The position numbers and the translations under genes are program-made. Under the pieces are notes generated by a model. It was not told the DNA's origin. It made no database searches and saw nothing but the letters and a program-made list of their open reading frames with translations. 64,000 nt of DNA from Fagopyrum homotropicum (taxonomy: Eukaryota > Streptophyta > Magnoliopsida > Caryophyllales > Polygonaceae), in contig BSWB01000005.1 of NCBI GenBank assembly GCA_033239125.1, positions 18,095,447 through 18,159,446 of the forward strand, read 5' to 3'. How positions within the stretch are numbered: the first letter of the stretch is position 1; each line of letters starts with the position of its first letter. This document shows, one piece after another, positions 45,769 to 57,651 of this stretch.

Positions 45769-47838
45769 TTAAGAAACCTCTTTCATGATCGGATTTAACC
45801 GTCTTTGAGGTTCCCGTGAAGTCTTATGATCATCCTCCATTAGTATTCTATGCATGCAGAAAGAAGGCTTAATGCCAATAAGATCATCAATAGTATAACC
45901 CAAAGCCTTTTGATGCTTCCCCGGGACATGCATTAGTTTAGATAATTCAGATTCGGAGAGGGAAGCACTAACGATGACGGGATAAGTAAAATCCGGTCCA
46001 AGAAAAGCATACCTTAAGTGACTTGGGAGTTGTTTAAGCTCCACAACTGGGGGTGCTTTCTGAGGTGGATTTCTGCTTCCTCCTTCCAGTGGAGTAGATC
46101 GAAGAACTGGACTTTCAGAAGTCTCAGTTGACATCATCTTGCTTTCGACCTCGGTCGAGGTACAAAGAGGGTGACCGAGATGTTCTTCAGTCAAGAACAC
46201 CTCGCTTGGTCCAGAAGGTGCCTCGGTCGTGGTACTACAACTAGGACCGAAACTGGAGATCTTCTTCTCTTGGATTAGTTTTTTAATTTTTGCTCCTAGA
46301 TCTTCTTCCAGTGCTTTTAAACTCCGTATATCTACATCACAAGAAGCATCTATACCTTCCTCAATTAAGCTAAAACTAATAACTCTCTCAAGTGGATCAT
46401 TAATAAGGATAGAGCTCACCAATTCTCTTGATTCTTGTTCATCATAGATGTTGAAGATGTCATCTCCTAGCTGCTCTCCCTTCATTGCAGCAAGCAATGC
46501 AAACTCCACTTCATCTCCGCCAATGTTGAATTTCAACTTGGCGTTCTTGCAATCCACATTGCAACCCGAAGTTGCTAGAAATGGCCTCGCGAGAATGATA
46601 GGAACGGGATAATCTGCGGGAATATCAAGTACTACAAAGTCTATAGGTAAAGAAAAGTTACCTAACTTAACCGGAACGTCTTCCAAAATGCCCACGGGAT
46701 GGGTAATGGAGCGGTCCACCATGTACAACCGTATCTTCACCGGCTTGGGCTGTCCAAGACCGATCTTTACACATAACTCCAGCGGGATGATGCTCACGCT
46801 GGCTCCTAGATCACACAATGCCTCACAAGTGACATCCCCTACTTGAATGGGAATGCAAAATGAGCCGGGATCTCTCAATTTGAGTGGCATCTTCTCCTTC
46901 ATGATTTGAATAAGCTCCGAGGATTTAGATGTCATCCTTACTTCACCAAAATCTTCCAACTTCCTCTTCCTTGATAGAATCTCTTTTAAGAACTTCCCAT
47001 ATGCGGGAATCCCTAGAATAGCATCAATGAAAGGGATATTAATATGTAGTTTATTCATCAAGTCAAGGAACTTACCAAAATGCTTGTCTAGATGTGCTCT
47101 GCCCCTTGACTGGGGGAATGGAAGTGGTGGTTTATATGCAGGAGGTGGAACATAAACTTCAGTTTTGTCCGACGCTCTATAAGGTTCAACCTCGGTTGGC
47201 ATCTCGGCCGAAGTGTTCTTCGGCAGTGCTGGCATCGACCGAGGCACTAGATCTGCAGTTTTCAGTCCACTTCTCGTCGTTATTGCCATGATCTGTCCCT
47301 TGGGGTTGCTCTCTGTCCTTGCTGGGAGCTTCCCTGGATCTCTTGGCGCTTCATTCGCCTTGTCAAAGAATTGTTGTTCCAAGGCTTTTTGTGCCTTCGA
47401 AAATGAAGTCATGGTTGTCTCCATAGAGTTGAGCTTGATCAAGATGGCCTCCAGCACCGCATCTTTCTTTTCCGGTTGGGATGAGCTTGATCCAGGCTCT
47501 TGGCTCTTCAATGGAGTATAAGAAGAAGAAGAAGAAGATATGAAAGGATTAGAGGAGTCATTCGAATTGGAGTTAGAGTAAGGGTTACCCGAATTTTGAT
47601 CGTTTGTCCTCCAATTGTTGCTGTTGGATCCTCTATTATTGTTGTAGTTGTTGTTCCGGGAACCGTTGTTGTTGTTCCGGTAACCATTGTTGTTTCTTGA
47701 GCCTTGATATCTTTCATCTTCTTTCTTGGTTTGAGCCACCAAAAGTTCCTTCAATTGTTTCACATCATTCTTCAAAGATGTGAGTTGATCGTTGTTCGGT
47801 GGAGCTTCTTGAAAGTTAACTCTTTTAATTAACTCCAC
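45769..47838 (-). pseudogene. T2 gag C-terminus, protease and start of RT, 689-codon ORF
   Basis: N-terminal Asn/Gly/Arg-rich gag tail (about residues 50-120), spacer, protease with LCDLGASVSIIP (about residue 330) and ILARPFL (about 405), then a spacer in which the motif CCTCGGTCGAGG is translated (about 46140-46260), and the HLRYAFLG block before RT. It is detached from gag upstream and from RT downstream by frameshifts. It starts without a gag initiation context, so the first Met is not a true start. Confidence 0.85.
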
Positions 47839-48785
47839 CTTCAGCTCCTTGGTGGAAGTATTTCTCCATGTGCAAAGCTTGCTTCTCTATGAACTCCCAA
47901 GCTTCGTCAATCGGCATGTCCATGAACGTGCCGGCGGATAGTAGTTGGAGGTTGAACTGGGTGTTTCCGTCCAGTCCCTTGAAGTATATCTCCAACAACT
48001 CTATCTTTGGAATCCCATGATGTGGGCAATCCAAAAGGATGTCTTTACATCTCTCCCATGACTTGGACAAACTTTCCTTGTCCTTCATGATGAATGCATT
48101 GATCTTCCCTCTCATTTCAGCGGTTTTTGAGGGAGGGGGGGAAGAATTTAGTCAAGAACTCCGTCGTCATCTCCTCCCAAGTGCAGATTTTTCCGGGAGG
48201 AAGAGATTGATACCAAGTAAGCGCCCTATCTTTTAAAGAAAAGTAGAAAGACCTTAGCTTGTAATTGTTGTTTTCTATTCTTGAAGGTCTCAAAGTCTCC
48301 ATCAAGATCTCATAGTTTTGCAGATGTTGATGCGGAGATTCCCTCTCTAGCCCTCCAAACTGACATTGCCGGATCATGGAAAGAACTTGCAGTCGAAGTT
48401 CATAATCATGCTCTACTGGATCACCTAGGTTGACTCCTGGACGCCGCAGCTGCTGGTTAGGGTCCATCCTCTGCCCTAGGGTCTATGGAATACCTGCTAA
48501 AAAAACGTTTTGGACTAGGATCCGAGGTGGAAGTATCTCGGCCGTGGCAGCTGGAACTGGGTCCTGCCTCGGTCGAGGATCTGGAACAGGGTCTTGCCTC
48601 GGTCGAGGATCTGGGTTCGGTCGAGGTAGATACTGGTCCCGTAAAGTCTCCATATCTACTTCGATCGCTTCCGTCCTTGCGCGAGTTTCCTCCTTTTCCA
48701 ATCGCAATTCTTCTTTGTTGAGGCGTAGTTGTTCCAATGCCTCCTTCAATTCGGCTTCGAGATCGCGATTATCTTAATTGGCCAT
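47825..48785 (-). pseudogene. T2 gag, N-terminal and capsid part, broken
   Basis: The likely ATG is at 48785-48783. A TAA at 48776-48774 (CAA type) and a TAG at about 48482 (CAG type) interrupt the frame; the capsid block (FYFSLKDRALTWYQSLPPG, about 48240) is typical of Ty3/gypsy gag; one extra base near 48125-48145 (C-run and A-run) shifts the frame between the 116-aa and 96-aa parts. Residues encoded by 48520-48625 repeat RPRQDPVPDP-type units that come from the palindromic DNA motif. Confidence 0.85.
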
Positions 48786-49689
48786 CTTCGCTTCTTTCAA
48801 GCGTAGGGATGGCAATTTCATCCGAACCCGACGGACGTCCGATAACCCGATCCACAATAAAAGGGTGAAAACCCGACATGAAGCGGGTGAAAGCGGATGG
48901 TGGATGAAACGGATGATGGATCGGGTCGGATTTGGGTGGACCTTTCATCCACCCGTCACCCGATCCATCATCCATCTACCCACCCGACCCGTTTCACCCG
49001 CTTACACCCGTTATATATTATAATAATTTAATAAAATTTTATTTTAACAAAACCCTAAAAAATAGCCAAATCCCTAAAAGAAGTAAGAAAACCTAATTCG
49101 CGACAACCTGCTACTCGTCTTGCTTGAGAGTCTGAGACTTAGAGGCGACTTGCAAATCGCAACTCCCAAACCTCCGCAGCTCGCCACTCGCCGGACCCAG
49201 ACTCGCCGCCAGTCGCCACTCCTCAGTCGCCGACTCGCCAGATGCAGACTCGCCAGTCGCCACTCCTCAATCGCCGACTCGCCGCACTTCTCTTCTCCGA
49301 CTCCATCTTCCGCCGGCCGGCTTCAAGCCTTCAACGCAAGGTTTGTCTTCAACCTTCAACTCGCAAGGGCAGTCTTCACTTTTCTCAGTCTTCTTCGTCG
49401 TCTACTCTACTCTTCTCTGTCTTCACTCGCAAATCGCAGGTTCGCATAATCGCAGGTATGAGTCTCTCACTCTCTCTTCGTCGTCTCTTCTTCTTCTTCA
49501 CAGTTGTTAGGGCTTCAGTTCCATTTGTTTTCTTTCAGATCTCGTCCTCACTCTCAGTCGCCGGCCACAGATATCGTAGCATCGTACAGTCGTCCTCAGT
49601 CTCCTTCTTCGTCTGAAGCTGTGAGCTTGTCACATCCCTTCATCTTCTTCTTCTTATTTACAGATCTTACATCTTACATATTCTTACTG

Positions 49690-49950
49690 AATGCATATTG
49701 TTTACTGAATTGTATCTTACTGAACAGTGAATCATGAGTGCATATTGCTTGCTGAATAAATGATGAGTGCATATTGCTTACTGAATATATGATGTCTCTT
49801 GATCTAAATTATCCAATAGATATGATGTTTTCAAATGTAACTGCACATTTCTATTTTTATCGGCCACATATATTGCTTACCGAATATATGATGAGTGCAA
49901 CTTGTCTAATGTACTGAATATATGATGAGTGCATATTGTACATTTGTTAA
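49690..49950. repeat. Degenerate repeats in the hAT leader
   Basis: Repeated words of the type GATGAGTGCATATTGCTTAC and TGAATATATGATG occur about six times upstream of the transposase start. Role unknown. Confidence 0.7.
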
Positions 49951-50768
49951 GTTCTTATTATGATCTTATTGTTTGTATTGCTAAATTTGTTATCATGCTT
50001 GTAATTTGTAGTGACAATGGCTGAGGATCAATCTTCATCTCCTCTAGTAGGTTCATCCCCTAGTCCTTGCACCCCATCCTTAGAAGGGCCAGAAACAACC
50101 CCACCTTCCAATCCTAGTGACCCTAGTCCACTTGAAGAATCTAGTCAACCTTCTTCTTTGCCTGAAGTTTCCGGGCCATCCCAGAAGAGGAGTAGACAAC
50201 TTAAATCTGAAGTTTGGAATCATTTTGAAAGATTTATGGACCCAGTTGATGGGCTTATGAAAGCAAAGTGCTTGCATTGTGGTCAGAAGTTGACTGCTAA
50301 GAGTAAGAACGGGACCTCACATCTCAAGGATCATATCAACACAAGGTGTAGCAGGAAGCATCTAAAGGTTGACTTGCCTCAAATGTGTCTCAACTACAAT
50401 GCTAATAGATCAGAGGGCTCAAGGCTTGAAAACTATAATTTTGATCAAGATATATCAAGAAAAGAACTCAACGTCATGGTTTGTATGCATGAGTATCCGT
50501 TGTCCATAGTGGATCACATTGGATTTAGAAGATTTATATCTAGCTTAAATCCGAATTTCAAGCTGATTTCCCGCAATACATTAAAGAGTGATATCCTGAA
50601 GTTGTTTGAAAGCTCAAAGTCAAGGCTCAAGAAGATATTTGAAGATCATAGTGGGAAGATTGCAATCACGATTGATATGTGGACTGCGTCTCATCAAAAG
50701 AAGGGTTATATGGCGGTAACTGCACATTTTATAGATGAGCAATGGAATTTGCATGAGAAGATTATAAG

Positions 50769-51169
50769 GTAATCTCTTAATCTGATTTTTTCCCCTTCTT
50801 TATTGTTTTTCCTAAATTTTTTGTTGTTTTCTGTTTTGTTTTGCTATTTGCTGTTTTTTTTGCAGGTTGGTTGAATTTTTTTGTTGATTTGCTGATTTGC
50901 TGTTTTTTGTTGATGTTCTACTGTTTTTTTTGTTGTGTGCTGTTTTTTTTGCAGCTTTGCTGTTTGTTTGCTGTTTTTTTTGTTGATTTGTTGATTTGCT
51001 GGTTTGCTGTTTTTTTTTTTTTTTGCTGTTTTCTGTTTTCTGGTTTTTTTTTGTTGTGTTGCTGTTTTTTGCTCTTTTTTTTTCTCTGTTTTCTGGTTTT
51101 TTTTTCTTCTTATATGTCTCCTTTTGATTAATTATCCATGTACTCATGTATACATTATTATGTGATTAG
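50769..51169 (+). other. Transposase intron 1, extremely T-rich
   Basis: Donor AAG/GTAATC and acceptor GATTAG/G keep the frame (IR-FAYVP). The interior is built from TGCTGTTTTTTTTG-type repeats, which produce spurious Phe/Cys-rich ORFs on plus and Lys/Asn/Gln-rich ORFs on minus. Confidence 0.85.
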
Positions 51170-52446
51170 GTTTGCATATGTGCCTTGTCCTCATACAAAA
51201 GGCATTCTAGCTCAAGTTCTGATTAACACGTTTAGCAAGTACAACATTGCTGAAAAAATTTCTGCTATGGTTGTGGATAACTCTACAACAAATGATGCCA
51301 TGATGGAGATACTTAAACATAGGTTTGATTCAGGATCTCTTCTCTTGGGTGGTGAATTTTTGCATATGCGTTGTAGTGCACACATATTGAACTTGATTGT
51401 GCAAGATGGATTGAGTGTGATCAGTAAGAGTATTGAGAAAATACGTAATTGTGTCTTATTTTGGACTAGAACACCAAAAAGAATTGAGCAGTTTGAAGAT
51501 AAAGCTAGATCATGCAAACTTGATTGTTTCAAAAAGTTAGTTCTTGATTGCGAAACAAGATGGAACTCAACTTTTCTTATGCTTCAAAGTGCTATGCCGT
51601 TTAAGAATGTTTTCTCTAAGTTAAAGACCAATAACCCTCACTTTAAGTTTGTGCTTCCTAGTCATGAGGAATGGAAGTTTGCTATTGATGTGTGTCAGAA
51701 GTTGGAGATTTTTTACAAAGTGACATTGTCGTTTTCTGGAAGAAATTATCCAACTGCTAATGTGTTCTTCAAACAAGTTTGTGAAATTAAGTTGGCATTG
51801 ATTGATTGGTTATCAAGTGATGTAGATGTTATTCGGGTCATGGCTGAAAGTATGGATGAAAAGTTTGAGAAATATTGGTCTAGTATTAGTGGGATTTTAG
51901 CCGTTGCTGCAGTTTTAGATCCTATAGACAAATTGGAATGTGTGAGTTTCTACTTTAATATGATTTATGGTGAACTTGCTCATATTGAACTTGAAAGGGT
52001 CAAGTCTCTTCTCTATGATTTGTTGCATGAGTATGATGAGTTTGATGGTCCAAATTGTGAGAATTATGCTCGTGATGGTGTCACGCTTGGAAAGAAGAAT
52101 TCTAATTCTCAAATGAGTGGTTCGAGTTTGTGGGATCAAGTTAAAGAAACTAAGTAGGGTCAAAAGAAGTCTTCGGTTAAGACTGAATTAGACTTGTATC
52201 TTGATGATGATGTACAACCAAACAGTAGCTTATTTGATGTCCTTCATTATTGGAAGCTTACGCTGAAATTTCCCACCTTACGTAATATTGCACGAGATAT
52301 TTTGGCAATTCCGGCTTCTACAGTTGCGTCTGAGAGTGCATTTAGTTCGGGTGGTAGACTTGTTAGTCCACAACGTTCAAAACTTGCTTCTGAAACCGTA
52401 GAAGCATTGATGTGTTTACAAAATTGGAGTCTTCAAGAGTATGCCG

Positions 52447-52481
52447 GTAACGTTCTATCATTTATTAATATTAATGTTAAG

Positions 52482-52537
<56 letters not shown>

Positions 52538-52579
52538 CCTATACTATTTTATTTTGATAAATTTTGAATTTTGCTATAG
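52447..52579 (+). other. Transposase intron 2 with (TA)n
   Basis: Donor CCG/GTAACG, acceptor GCTATAG/G; a TA tract fills about 52483-52535. Confidence 0.75.
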
Positions 52580-53559
52580 GACTTGATCAAAATTCTCAAG
52601 CATATGCCCCTTGTACAGATGATGATTTCGAGCCCGAAAGTGTCAAGTTTGATGTAGTTATTTGATTTTCTTCTTATTTATAGTATATGCATAGAAATAG
52701 TTTATATTCTAATATTTTTACTTGTTTTTCATATGTGTTGTAGGACATACTTGAATATGTTGGTGAAGATGTTCTCAACATGTGAATCAAGTGTCACGGA
52801 AATGTTCTATGTGTAGTTTCTTTCCACTATTATGAATAGGTATAAGCAGGACATACTTTAGAGTTGTTTTTATTTGTCAATTGTCATGTACATGTTTTTT
52901 TTTTGCTATTTTGGAATTAATACGTCCATTTTAGATTTTATTTTTACGTGCTTATTTTGTTGTGTTGCAGGTTTCGCTCAGATTTTCAGAACGATTGTGC
53001 GTTACCTTTCAGAGCCGAAGACCATTTCTCTATTTTTCAAGAACTTAAACTCATTCCACTTCTTGTAATATTTCTACTTGGATGATTTATGTTGACTTAT
53101 TTATCATGTTTTTTATGAATATGACTTTTTCGGATTGAATTTATTTTTATTATTGTATTTTTGGCATTCGAATCCGAGTTTAATATCGATTTAAAGGAAT
53201 CGTGCAGAACACCCGAATATCATCCGATCCACCCGCTTCATCCGTTGGATGCGGGTGGATCGGATGCGGGTGATGGGTTTGGCGGGTGGCGGGTCGGGTG
53301 GGGTGGATGAAATTTTTTGGCGGGTCGGGTGGCGGACAGGGTCAATCACCCACCACCTGATCCATTGCCATCCCTATTCAAGCGTCTTTTGTATGTCTTT
53401 TCTGGTTTGGGATCGTAGGGAACGATTTCCTTCCCAGCGCGGTTTCTTCGCATAAACCTAAGGAAAAGAACCTGCGAAAGTCACTCAAGTAGAGTGGTTA
53501 GTAGAAACAGGGGCAAGTGCCCCGAAAGACAACCGCAACCAGCTCGGTCTAGACCAAGT

Positions 53560-53576
53560 CCCCGGCAACGGCACCA
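53560..53576 (-). other. T2 primer-binding site (Asp tRNA type)
   Basis: TGGTGCCGTTGCCGGGG on the minus strand, six bases from the 5' LTR. It is the Athila/Tat-type site with one change from the commonest TGGCGCC form. Confidence 0.85.
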
Positions 53577-53582
53577 AAAACT

Positions 53583-55202
53583 TGTTCGCTCCAAACGGTG
53601 TGTGCAAGCTTTAAATTTATAACCCTAGATGTATGCCTAAAACAAGGATGCGAACCCGCAGTGTACGGGTCAATCGTAATAAAAGCAAGAATTCTGGGGT
53701 GTCGATCTCAGGGACTTAGGTGAAACAAAGCAAGTATAGGTTGTCAATATTGCAACTAACTACAAAAGCAATTAAAGCAATCAAAGATGATAAAAAGTCA
53801 ATTAAAGGAAATATGTAATTCTAGGGATTAAAGCATCTAGTTGCGGTTCCAACAAAAGATCTAAAGATAAAGTGGACAAAGCTGAGATTTTTGCATAGGG
53901 ACGGTGTTTCTAAAGTGGAATAGATTACCGGGTAAGTCTCAAGCTAACTCACAAAGATGGAATGAAGGCACACTCAAACCCCAATAAAGGATAAACCTTT
54001 ATTACCTACACTTATGATCTTGGGTAAACAAACAAAGGAATCACCAGGTAAGTCTCATCCTAGGCTTGCATTGAACCAGGAAAGGTGTAATAAGAATAGG
54101 ATTTGGCAAACTCTAACACTTAACTCTCAGTTTCGAATCAGAAAGGTCACCTCGGTCAAACAAATCCCACCCCGGCTGAGATGTTCATTGATTGAGCGAG
54201 ATGTCCTAGGGTTAAGGATAAAGACTTGAGCTTTCAAGGTCCTACTGTGATTAAGATTATTCTATCATCGTCTTTCCCACAACTTTCAGCCAATCACCCT
54301 AGAATCACACAAAGAAATTAGTCAATCATCATCATGAAAGCAATAATCAAATATATGGGAAGAAAGTGAATATTTGAACAAGAAGAACTTAATGAAAAGA
54401 CTTCAATAACTGAATCAAATATCACAAATATAAGCGTTCCTTTAGATAACAAATCCAACTAGACAATCAACACCAAAAGGGAATCTAAGAGAATCTTATA
54501 AACTCTTTCAAAAGCTATAAAAGCTATCAACTTCCTTCCTTCAATCCTCCAAAAATTCCTCCTAACTGCAGCTTCTTCAATCCCCCAACGGTTATGATCG
54601 TAACGGCTGTATGCGGCCTCCTGAATTGTAGAAAATCCAACCCTTTTTATAGGAAAATTGCCTCCCAAAGATAAGAGATCTTAGAAAGATATTTTCCCAT
54701 AAAACAGGTATAATATATCAGCTGAATATCTTCTTCCTTCCAGAAATCCAACCTAAAAATATAAGATCCTCTTTCCATAATTAAAAGATCTCAGCCAAAT
54801 AAAATATATCTTCGCCGCGTCCAAGGTGTTCGCCTCGGTCTGGGCGATCCTCGAAATCACCTCGGTCGAGATGGTACTGTAGCAGACCGAGGTGGCTCTA
54901 AACTGAATGTGAAATCTCTTAAATCTGGTCCAAAGTAAATCTGTAATCCATTTCCATGCTCCCTGGATTCTTCCTTAAGCTCCTGAATGTAGCTCCTATG
55001 ACTCCTTAGCTCCTTTAGCTCCATTTTGATGCAAAACGTGCCATTTTACCTACGATTACAACGAAACTTGGTGTACACCTCAATTCCCACAAAGGTAGAT
55101 GAAACGACAATATAATCACATAATATACATCCAAACATGTAGATTATTGAAGATAAAACGTCTAAACGAGTCCCAAAATATAGACTATAATTCATGCTAT
55201 CA
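53583..55202 (-). repeat. T2 5' LTR
   Basis: 1,620 bp, highly similar to 39021-40766. It lacks about 127 bp between two CGGGTAAGTCTCA repeats (39366 and 39493 in the other copy). Palindromic motif copies at 54142-54185 and 54833-54895. Confidence 0.93.
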
Positions 55203-55888
55203 ATAGGTAACCTCTTGTGCCCATCCAATTGGGCTAAGACCTCTTTCATGCTAGTTGTCAATGCATATTCTGAATTATAATCATCAATGTCATGCTTAAT
55301 TAAATTTTTCAATTCGTCAATGCCAGAAATATCAAAAACATCTTGCACAAAATGTTCAATAATATCAATGGCACATAAAGAATGATCATCAACTGGAAAT
55401 TTCATTGTATCATAGATGTCAAATTCAACTACTTCCCCATCAAACTCCATGGTAAGTTTGCGACTAACATAATCGATTTTAATCCTAGCAGTTTTTAGGA
55501 ATGGTCTCCCCAATAATACCGGTGCAGCATGTGAGTCATTTTCCATGTCCATTACAAAGAAACCAGCAGGAAAAATCAGATTATCTACCATTACTAATAC
55601 ATCCTCAATAATCCCTTTTGGGTAAGCATTAGATCTATCAGCAAGTTGTACTACAATCCGAGTTTCAGTTAATGACCCAAGGCCAAGTGATTTATATATG
55701 AAGTATGGATGGACATTAATAGAAGCACCAAGATCAAGCATAGCTTTGTCAAAACGGGTTTCCCCTATAACACAAGGAATGCTTACCATGCCCGGATCGT
55801 TACATTTCTTGGGCATTCTATGTTGGAAAACGGCGGACACATGCTCGCTCACTTGCACTTTTTGTTTCCCCTTCAGCTTTTGATTCCT
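55203..55888 (-). pseudogene. T1 protease region
   Basis: Reads from 55858: a retropepsin with LDLGASINVHP (active-site Asp replaced by the Asp-Leu-Gly form usual in Athila/Tat), QLADRSNAYPKGIIEDVL and VLLGRPFLKTA. The frame runs into the T2 LTR at 55202; the original sequence continues at 39020. Confidence 0.88.
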
Positions 55889-57484
55889 CTTGATGGTCTA
55901 GAGTTCCTTCAAGAAACGTGCATATTTAGGAATACTTTTCACTAACTTAAGGAGAGGGATGTTTACCTTGCCTTTGGAGAAGGTCTCAAAGAGATCCTTG
56001 TCCTCGATTATCCTTCTCTCCTTTAGTGCCTCGGGGAAGGGAGCTGGTGGTTTCTCAGAGTACAATGGTGGGAACTCGGGTCGGATGTGTGAATCCTTCT
56101 CAGCAGAACTCTCTGTCGAGTTTTCCGCAGGGGCGGCTCGGAGGCTGTCACCGCAGGGGCGGTAACCTCCAGCCGCAGGGGCGGCATCTGCTCAGGGCTT
56201 GGCGCAGTTGCAGCTGCATGTGCGGCTGTGGGGGCGGCAAACTCGTTAGAGGGTTTGTTCTACCCTTCTATTGCTTGTTTCTGTTGGATTTGCTTCCCAT
56301 TCCTCAATGTTAGGGCACTAACATTCTCCTTGTGGTTTATCATTGTCTAGGAAGGCAATCTTCCGGAGGATCTAGCTTCGATCCTTGTAATGGCTTCCGC
56401 CATTTGCCCAACCTGTTTCTCAAGGTTCTTGATGGTGGATTCTGTTGTTCGGACATGAGTAGCCAAATGCTTAGTCAAAACCTGCAGCATATCCTCAATT
56501 GATTGATACTTACCTTGTCGGGGTTGCTGTGTTGGTTTTGTTGATCCCTCCAACGAAAGTTTTGTTGATCACGCCAATTTGGCATGAAATTCTGCGCATA
56601 GGGGTCATTCCTAGGCCTTTGCTGTTGTTGTTTCCCATAGCCCACTGCGTTCACCTCAACATCGTCATCCTGGACATGAGGGCACATGTCCATTGGGCGG
56701 TAGGGGTCGGCACAAACTCCGCATGCCTTAAGTTGTTGTGGAGTTCCCATAAGCGTCAATATCTTCACCATCTCTTTCAGCTGAACAAGTTCAGTGGAGA
56801 TCTCGTTTTTCCCGGGATTGATAGCATGAACTCCTCTTGTGGAGAAAGTCCTCCCGAAGTTCCAAGTTCCTTCAGCTAGTTCCTACATCTTTTCTAAAGC
56901 AAGGTCAGGAGTGGTATTGAGAATGTTACCTCCACAAGCAGCATCGATGATCCTCCTTTCGTTGTCAAGCAAGCCATTGTACAAGTACAAGACTAGGTCC
57001 TGAGTTGAATAGCTATGGAAAGGACAGCTGGATCGGAGGCGTGCAAACCGTTCGAAATACTCATAGAGAGTCTCGTCCGCCTCTTGTTCAATGTTTCTTA
57101 TAGCTTTCTTCTAGCTATTGGCCTTCTTGGATGGAAAGTATTTCTCCAAAAATGCTTTGTGGAGATTCTCCCAAGTGTCGATACTCCCGGATGGAAGGTG
57201 GTAGTACCAATCGTCCGCTCCATCCTTGAGTGTGAAACCGAACGCCCTCATCTTGATTTGCTCTTCTGTAATGTTGGCCGGTTTCATGCTCATACACACG
57301 GTATGAAACTTTCCAAGGTGCTTGATGGGGTCTTCACACTCAGCCCATGAAATGATGGGAGCAAGTAGATCAGCCCCGGCTTGAGCTCAAAATTGACACC
57401 TTCCCCTATTGCCGATATAGTAACCGCAAGAGGGTGTTGAGTCAAGTCCGACTGTGTGAGTTGGCGAAGTGTTCGGTTGGCCAT
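55889..57484 (-). pseudogene. T1 gag
   Basis: ATG at 57484 (MANRTLRQLTQ start); capsid block MRAFGFTLKDGADDWYYHL at about 57255-57200; a zinc-knuckle-like CGVCADPYRPMDMCP at about 56730-56685; a coiled-coil-like segment (TTESTIKNLEKQVGQMAEAI) at about 56450-56395; then a spacer at 56100-56240 containing three copies of CCGCAGGGGCGG. Frame breaks at about 57300 and 57115, between 56880 and 56770, and at about 56500 preclude a product. Confidence 0.85.
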
Positions 57485-57651
57485 CTCTTCTCAGAGTTGT
57501 TGTTGTCTACGTCGCCGGATGTGTGTTCTCTCAATTTCTGGATCAAAATGAACAATTCCGAAGTTAGTAGCACGGGTTTGAACCATAAAAACGGTCCAAA
57601 CCAATAATCAATAATTAAAATGAAATAAAAATACAACAAAACTTCCCGGAA

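Larger units (their letters stand above)
50017..52665 (+). pseudogene. hAT transposase (Ac-like), one in-frame stop
   Basis: Start chosen at ATG 50017; a GTG six bases upstream is not needed. Exon 1 50017-50768, intron 50769-51169, exon 2 51170-52446, intron 52447-52579, exon 3 52580-52665, about 704 codons in one frame. Ser/Pro-rich N-terminus; BED zinc finger at about residues 66-112 (C85, C88, H102, C111); RNase-H-like core from about 205 (ITIDMWTASHQKKGY) through MVVDNSTTND and CSAHILNL to RWNSTFLML; C-terminal dimerisation block (FPTLRNIARDILAIPAST, SESAFSSGGRLVSPQRS). A single TAG at 52155-52157 separates core and dimerisation domain; otherwise open. Confidence 0.9.
48804..53376 (+). 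mobile_element. hAT element, 4,573 bp, autonomous type
   Basis: Perfect 13-bp terminal inverted repeats TAGGGATGGCAAT and the 8-bp duplication TTCAAGCG (48796-48803 and 53377-53384). Subterminal regions (48830-49015 and 53210-53370) are dense in ACCCG/CGGGT words in both orientations, the usual transposase-binding layout of hAT elements. It carries one spliced transposase gene. It is inserted 11 bp upstream of the T2 gag ATG. Confidence 0.95.
39021..55202 (-). mobile_element. T2: integrase-less Athila-like retrotransposon, 16.2 kb
   Basis: LTRs at 39021-40766 and 53583-55202 (TGTTCGCTCC...GCTATCA), an Asp-tRNA-type primer site at 53560-53576, a polypurine tract at 40767-40790 and the target duplication ATAGG (39016-39020 and 55203-55207) define the element. 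Order on the minus strand: gag, protease, RT, RNase H, no integrase, ORF1-like gene, 3' LTR. A 4.57-kb hAT copy sits in its 5' leader; without it T2 is about 11.6 kb. The motif CCTCGGTCGAGG and variants recur throughout. Confidence 0.93.

Noticed and set aside
50812..51147. 111-aa Lys/Asn-rich minus ORF and 96-aa Phe/Cys-rich plus ORF
   Set aside because: Both are products of the T-rich first intron of the hAT transposase.
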